64,000 nt of DNA from Orobanche coerulescens (Eukaryota; Streptophyta; Magnoliopsida; Lamiales; Orobanchaceae): the NCBI GenBank assembly GCA_033398695.1, contig CM065814.1, forward strand, positions 103,046,501-103,110,500, in the 5' to 3' direction. Below are positions 60,263 to 64,000 of the stretch, piece after piece (positions within the stretch are counted from its first letter, which is position 1; every line of letters begins with the position of its first letter). The translations under genes and the position numbers were made by a program. The notes under the pieces are model-generated. The model was not told the DNA's origin. It saw only the letters and a list, made by a program, of their open reading frames with translations, and ran no database searches.

Positions 60263-61798
60263 ATTTTTTCGCCACGTCGTGCTCAAGACGTAAAATAGAG
60301 CGCTGGATGGGAGGCAACCCATCATTTTTACTTGCTTTCTAGTTAGTGTTTTTATTTGATTTTTTGTTATTAATTTTTTCTTTGTTTTTGTTATTTCATT
60401 TGGATTCGTGTATTCTTGTTGGCCCTTATTTCTCTGATATTTCTTTATGACCCCTATGAGTTATTATTCTTCATATTCTAGTCTTTCTTGATTTAATGTC
60501 TATTGTTATCTCATGACTAGAGACTAAGTTTGGGGGTTCCTCGTGATGTTGGGCGTTATTTGAAGTATGGATTGATCGACGTTTCCACTCAGACATGTGT
60601 GGGTGTTCAAGTAGACATTTGGAATAAGTTTCACTTTTCCTTATCTCTTTTATTTTCACATGAGTTTTATTATTGATAATGTTATGTGTAGTGGACTTTA
60701 TTTTGCATGTTGTTGATGGTATTTTGCAAGCTTGAATTTTATCGTGAATTTTTCGTGCTTCCATGTGTAAAACTGATGTTACGATACTGATTTCTCTTGG
60801 AAGAAACGGTTGAGTTTTAGTCGAGTTGCAATCAGCGATATCTGTTTCTATTGAGTATTCAATTAAGTCCGAAATTTTATCATTTTTGTAGAAATTTTAG
60901 CAGATAAGAAAGGAGACATACGTGTTTTCAAATCACCGTTTATACGTTTGGTTAAACTTTTTGCGTAGCTCGTCGTCCAGTACCATGAGTCTTGTTGGCA
61001 TTTAAATTGAGTTTAGAGTCGGACAGTTTTTCCCAAGAAAAAGTCGAGATATTAATTGTTCTATGATGGGAAGTTTAGTAACCGGGGGTATTCACGTGAC
61101 CCATTGTTTACTCTCGCGTAAAACGACGACCCTGAATAGATTAATAATTTAGAAATATCGCATTACCGATGATGGGAAGCCTAGTAACCGGGGGTATTCA
61201 CGTGACCCGTTGTTTACTCTCGCGTAAAACAGCAACCTTGACATGCGGGAATTGCTATTCGAGTTTTTTCTCCGCTGTAGAGGGGGGCTTAGTAACTAGA
61301 AGCATCCATGTGCCCTATGAGTGTCTTTTACGTCAAACGGTTCCCCGATACATGAGAATGGAAATCCACCCTAGGATCATCCCGATGAAATATCCCGAGA
61401 GCCGAAACCTAGTGGTTAACTCGAATCATATTATTGAGCATACATAAGGGAATACTATCCGAGGCGTAATTTTAATAATGAAACTCTTAAATTTTTGCCA
61501 CTAGACTGTGGGACTGGGCGAATTAGCTTGTTTATTTCAACCCTTCATATTGACGGTCGGTTAAATTCACGCTTGTTAATCTTTGAGCTTGATTTTCTCC
61601 ATGAACGATTGATTAGGACTGAAATTGGTTACTTAGTGGAATCAGTGTCCGGGACGTGACTCACTAGTACGATACTTGTATTATTCTTTGAGATTTTCAG
61701 GGTAGTATTGATTAAGTTGAGCACTATGGATTTGCATGATTACTCACGATACATTTTGTTTAAAATTATAATTTTTTGCTTGAGGACAAGCAAAGGCT
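60263..61798 (+). other. non-coding 3' half of the Tat-like interior
   Basis: AT-rich DNA with no recognised gene. It holds an internal PPT-like AAGTTTGGGGGTT (about 60523-60537) and two good plus one weak copy of a 70-bp repeat (61065-61131, 61171-61240, 61283-61345) with TAGTAACCGGGGGTATTCAC. The frame 61169-61447 follows the repeat and has no known domain. Confidence 0.6.
60309..60322 (+). other. small stem-loop motif TGGG-AGGCAA-CCCA
   Basis: Just downstream of the ORF stop. To my knowledge GGGAGGCAACCC-type motifs recur at this place in Athila/Tat elements; the role is unknown to me. Confidence 0.5.
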
Positions 61799-61814
61799 CA
61801 AGTTTGGGGGTATT
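61799..61814 (+). promoter_or_regulatory. polypurine tract of the Tat-like element
   Basis: CAAGTTTGGGGGTATT beside TGTTAGGTG, the typical tract of this clade. Confidence 0.82.
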
Positions 61815-63085
61815 TGTTAGGTGTATTTTTATGCGTTTTTATATCATTATTTTATATCCATCTTGAGCCTAAATCAGCATAAATTAGCTTTTAATGCATT
61901 ATTTTTATATGTTGTGCAGGAAATCAAAGTCAAAAGCCGCGATGAAAAGCGGACGAAAATAGCAGATTTTAGTCGTGTGTGTAAAGTGACACACCAAGAC
62001 AACCAGCGAATAAATAATAACACATCATGTCTTGTGTGCAAGACACATTAAGTGAACCAGCACAGAAGGCGCAAAAAGCAAAAATACGCCACTGCCATAT
62101 TTCATTGGTGGTACTTAGTGAAAAGAAGTTGGGCCGCGATCAGCTGGGCCGCTTGGGCCTTTATTTTTGCTTGGCCGTAAAAGCACTTTGGGGAGAGAAA
62201 GAAAAGCTACTGGGGATTGAAAAAAGAAAGGATATAAAAAAGGGCTGGAAGGGATATAAAAGGGAGAGGATTGGACGTGAGAAAAAAAAAAGACCACGTG
62301 AGAGCAGGTTTCGGCGGGTGAAGAATAAGGTAGAACAGAAGGTGTAGATTTCGGGGCGACGCGAAGACCACGGATCCCTACGGTTTTTCTGCATCTTAGT
62401 TTTTCGATTTATTCGAGTAGGATTTTGATTGTAGCCAATTTCATGACGGTTTGATTATTTATTATTATTTCGATTTACTCGTTATTCTATTGAATTGGAT
62501 TCTTCTTACTGTTCTTAATGCTTTTTAATTATGCATGTGATTAATTTGTTTTGAATGTCTTTATGGATTCGGAGATGAAATTTAGGCGTAGTTCTTGTTA
62601 GGCGAATCATAATTTTCGTGAGATAGGGATATACTCATGCGAATTGTGAAGCGTTTGTGTGGAAATTCTTGAATCTATTTTAGCTATTAATTATCGATTC
62701 GAATAGGGATATATCGAGTTAGTAATTCGTAGTATTTTCTATCGACCTTGGGAAAGGCTTTAGAATAATTTAGGAATTCACTTACAATCAATTGAATAAC
62801 AGTGAATTGAATCGAATAAATATCATTCCCGATTGTTTGAGGTGAAAATCAATATCCTACCCCTTATTAGTATTATTATTATTATTATTATTAGTACTAT
62901 TATTTATTTCCTGCAATTAGTTTAGATATAAACTCTTTTTAATTGTTCTTCAAATAAAATTGTGAGTCGATTAAATTTTGGTACTTAGTGAAATCAGTCC
63001 TCGAGGGAACGATACTTTACTTATCACTTTATTACTTGTTGACACCGTGCACTTGCGGCATATTGTGAGGGATTTTCCCACAACA
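61815..63085 (+). repeat. second LTR of the Tat-like element, different subfamily
   Basis: TGTTAGGTGTATTTTTATGCG to CACAACA, 1,271 bp. It shares both ends and scattered blocks with the first LTR, but the central part, including the palindrome array, is unrelated. It holds an ATT-type trinucleotide run at about 62872-62896 and is followed by a PBS at 63090. Confidence 0.82.
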
Positions 63086-63213
63086 AGTTTTTGGCGCCGT
63101 TGCCGGGGAGTGAAATTTTTCTAATATCGATTGAAGTATTTCCAGTCTTAATTTGAACGTTTTTATTTTTATTTTTGTGTATTTAATTTTGTTTATTCGT
63201 TTTTCCTTTCAGG

Positions 63214-64000
63214 TGTTAGGAGTATGCCCTCGAATGCCACTCAGAGGTTGTTGAGTGAGGGCATTGTACTTGTAATTATGTAAACCATTTATATAAGGCA
63301 AATGAATGTTTCTTTATTTACTGGTAGTTACTGGAATTCCTAACTCGTAAATAAACATATAGAAACTAGTCCGTGTATTTGAGAGCAAAACGTTCCACTC
63401 CTTATTGGATAAGGGGGTCGGCACTGGAAAGGTTTATAGCTCAAATACTTAATCGTTCGCAAGTCGATGAAACTTGACTGGGCGTTAAGTTTATGTGAAG
63501 ACTTGTATGACGTGTTCTTTGACAAGGAGAGTGCCTGTCGAACACTTATGGTTAGTGGGAGCACACGTTATAGGTATGCTAATTAGATTAGTATACTCGA
63601 ACCGACTCACCCTCGATTCGTCACACGGTTTTCACTCAGGACGATCAATGATGGAATCGAAAGGTTGTGATAGGTATTCGTGAACCTTCGACTTGAGGAT
63701 TTAGTAGGGATGTGCTTGTGACGTCAAGATTTTCATTAGAGTAGTTCGACCCTATAAACCTAAGGCGGGGTCAACCTCGACGTGCATCTTGATGGGCAAG
63801 TAGCAGTCCTGCGAATACCAAGATACAATTCTTTCTCCTGTTAGTGAGCAGGTTATATGTCCTATGCGGTTATTGGCAGATGAGATCATAAGTCTTTGGC
63901 CAAAGCATTGGAGCTAGTTGTATTAGATACGAGAGCTCGATGATCTCGATTTGCATTAACGCATGCATAGCGTCAAATCTGATGGGTTTTGGTAGCCGTG
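63214..64000 (+). repeat. Copia LTR, + orientation, cut by window end
   Basis: It starts TGTTAGGAGTATGCCCTCG and matches the reverse complement of the right end of the LTR at 49486-51476. It interrupts the Tat-like interior. The small frames in it also appear, reversed, in the other LTR copies and are not genes. Confidence 0.88.

Larger units (their letters stand above)
57717..63213 (+). mobile_element. Tat/Ogre-like non-autonomous Gypsy element, LTR-interior-LTR-interior start
   Basis: LTR 57717-59023, PBS 59030-59048, interior without gag-pol, PPT 61799-61814, LTR 61815-63085, then a second PBS (63090-63108) and about 100 bases of interior before a Copia LTR cuts in at 63214. PBS TGGCGCCGTTGCCGGGGA and PPT AAGTTTGGGGGTAT are typical of Athila/Tat elements (tRNA-Asp is the usual assignment). 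No RT, integrase or protease motif is seen, so it fits a large retrotransposon derivative. Confidence 0.82.

Noticed and set aside
61169..61447. 92-codon frame over the 70-bp repeats
   Set aside because: It uses repeat DNA whose other copies are out of frame; nothing resembles a known element protein.
62027..62347. 106-codon Lys/Arg-rich frame
   Set aside because: It lies inside the second Tat-like LTR, spanning its purine-rich leader part, with no family match.

Overview
The window reads as a piece of flowering-plant (probably eudicot) nuclear heterochromatin made almost wholly of nested LTR retrotransposons. The clade signals are all of plant type. They are a SIRE-like Copia element with an extra ORF after pol, chromodomain-bearing Tekay/Del-like Gypsy elements, a Tat/Ogre-like non-autonomous Gypsy element, and an Angela/Tork-like Copia family with PPT GTGGGAGAT next to TGTTAGGAGTATACC LTRs. 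I found no host gene, tRNA, rRNA or CRISPR array. The species cannot be named from this sequence alone.

Layout, left to right. 1-6546: right part of a + strand SIRE-like Copia (RT/RNase H, a long third ORF broken by two stops and a frame change, PPT, 3' LTR), apparently inserted in Gypsy integrase code. 6547-9143: the end of that Gypsy polyprotein (chromodomain) and its 3' LTR. 9144-30784: a head-to-tail array of about 1.32-kb units, eight complete plus a partial, whose sequence derives from a Copia LTR in reverse orientation. The array is split at 15804-26378 by a complete 10.6-kb Tekay-like Gypsy with a perfect 5-bp target duplication (TTCGA). 30785-34275: a fuller copy of the parent LTR, itself split by a solo Gypsy LTR (31894-33924). 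34276-36806: a minus-strand Copia remnant (gag, leader, PBS, 5' LTR).

36811-52896: a minus-strand SIRE-like Copia (gag, PBS, 5' LTR), opened by a solo Gypsy LTR (37020-40214, TSD CGGAA) and by a 10.4-kb Copia-type element (41113-51476, TSD GCAAG). The second insert carries a 4.9-kb block that is nearly the same as the sequence flanking its own insertion site (51965-56914). 52897-57192: Gypsy LTR remnant, + strand Copia gag remnant, and a minus Copia LTR with the end of its pol. 57193-57716: Gypsy LTR start. 57717-63213: Tat-like non-autonomous element with two unlike LTRs and a third, truncated internal start. 63214-64000: a + strand Copia LTR cut by the window end.

The most notable signals are regulatory or structural rather than protein coding. 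(1) Dense arrays of a near-palindrome, TAGCG-NN-CGCTA, lie just upstream of the TATA box in four different Gypsy LTR types. A different palindrome (GTGCCGCGGCAC) holds the same position in the Tat-like LTR. (2) A Copia LTR core, lacking its own termini, has become a tandem satellite. (3) The two LTRs of the complete Gypsy differ mainly by small indels and changes at CG and CHG sites, which may reflect base-calling error at methylated cytosines.
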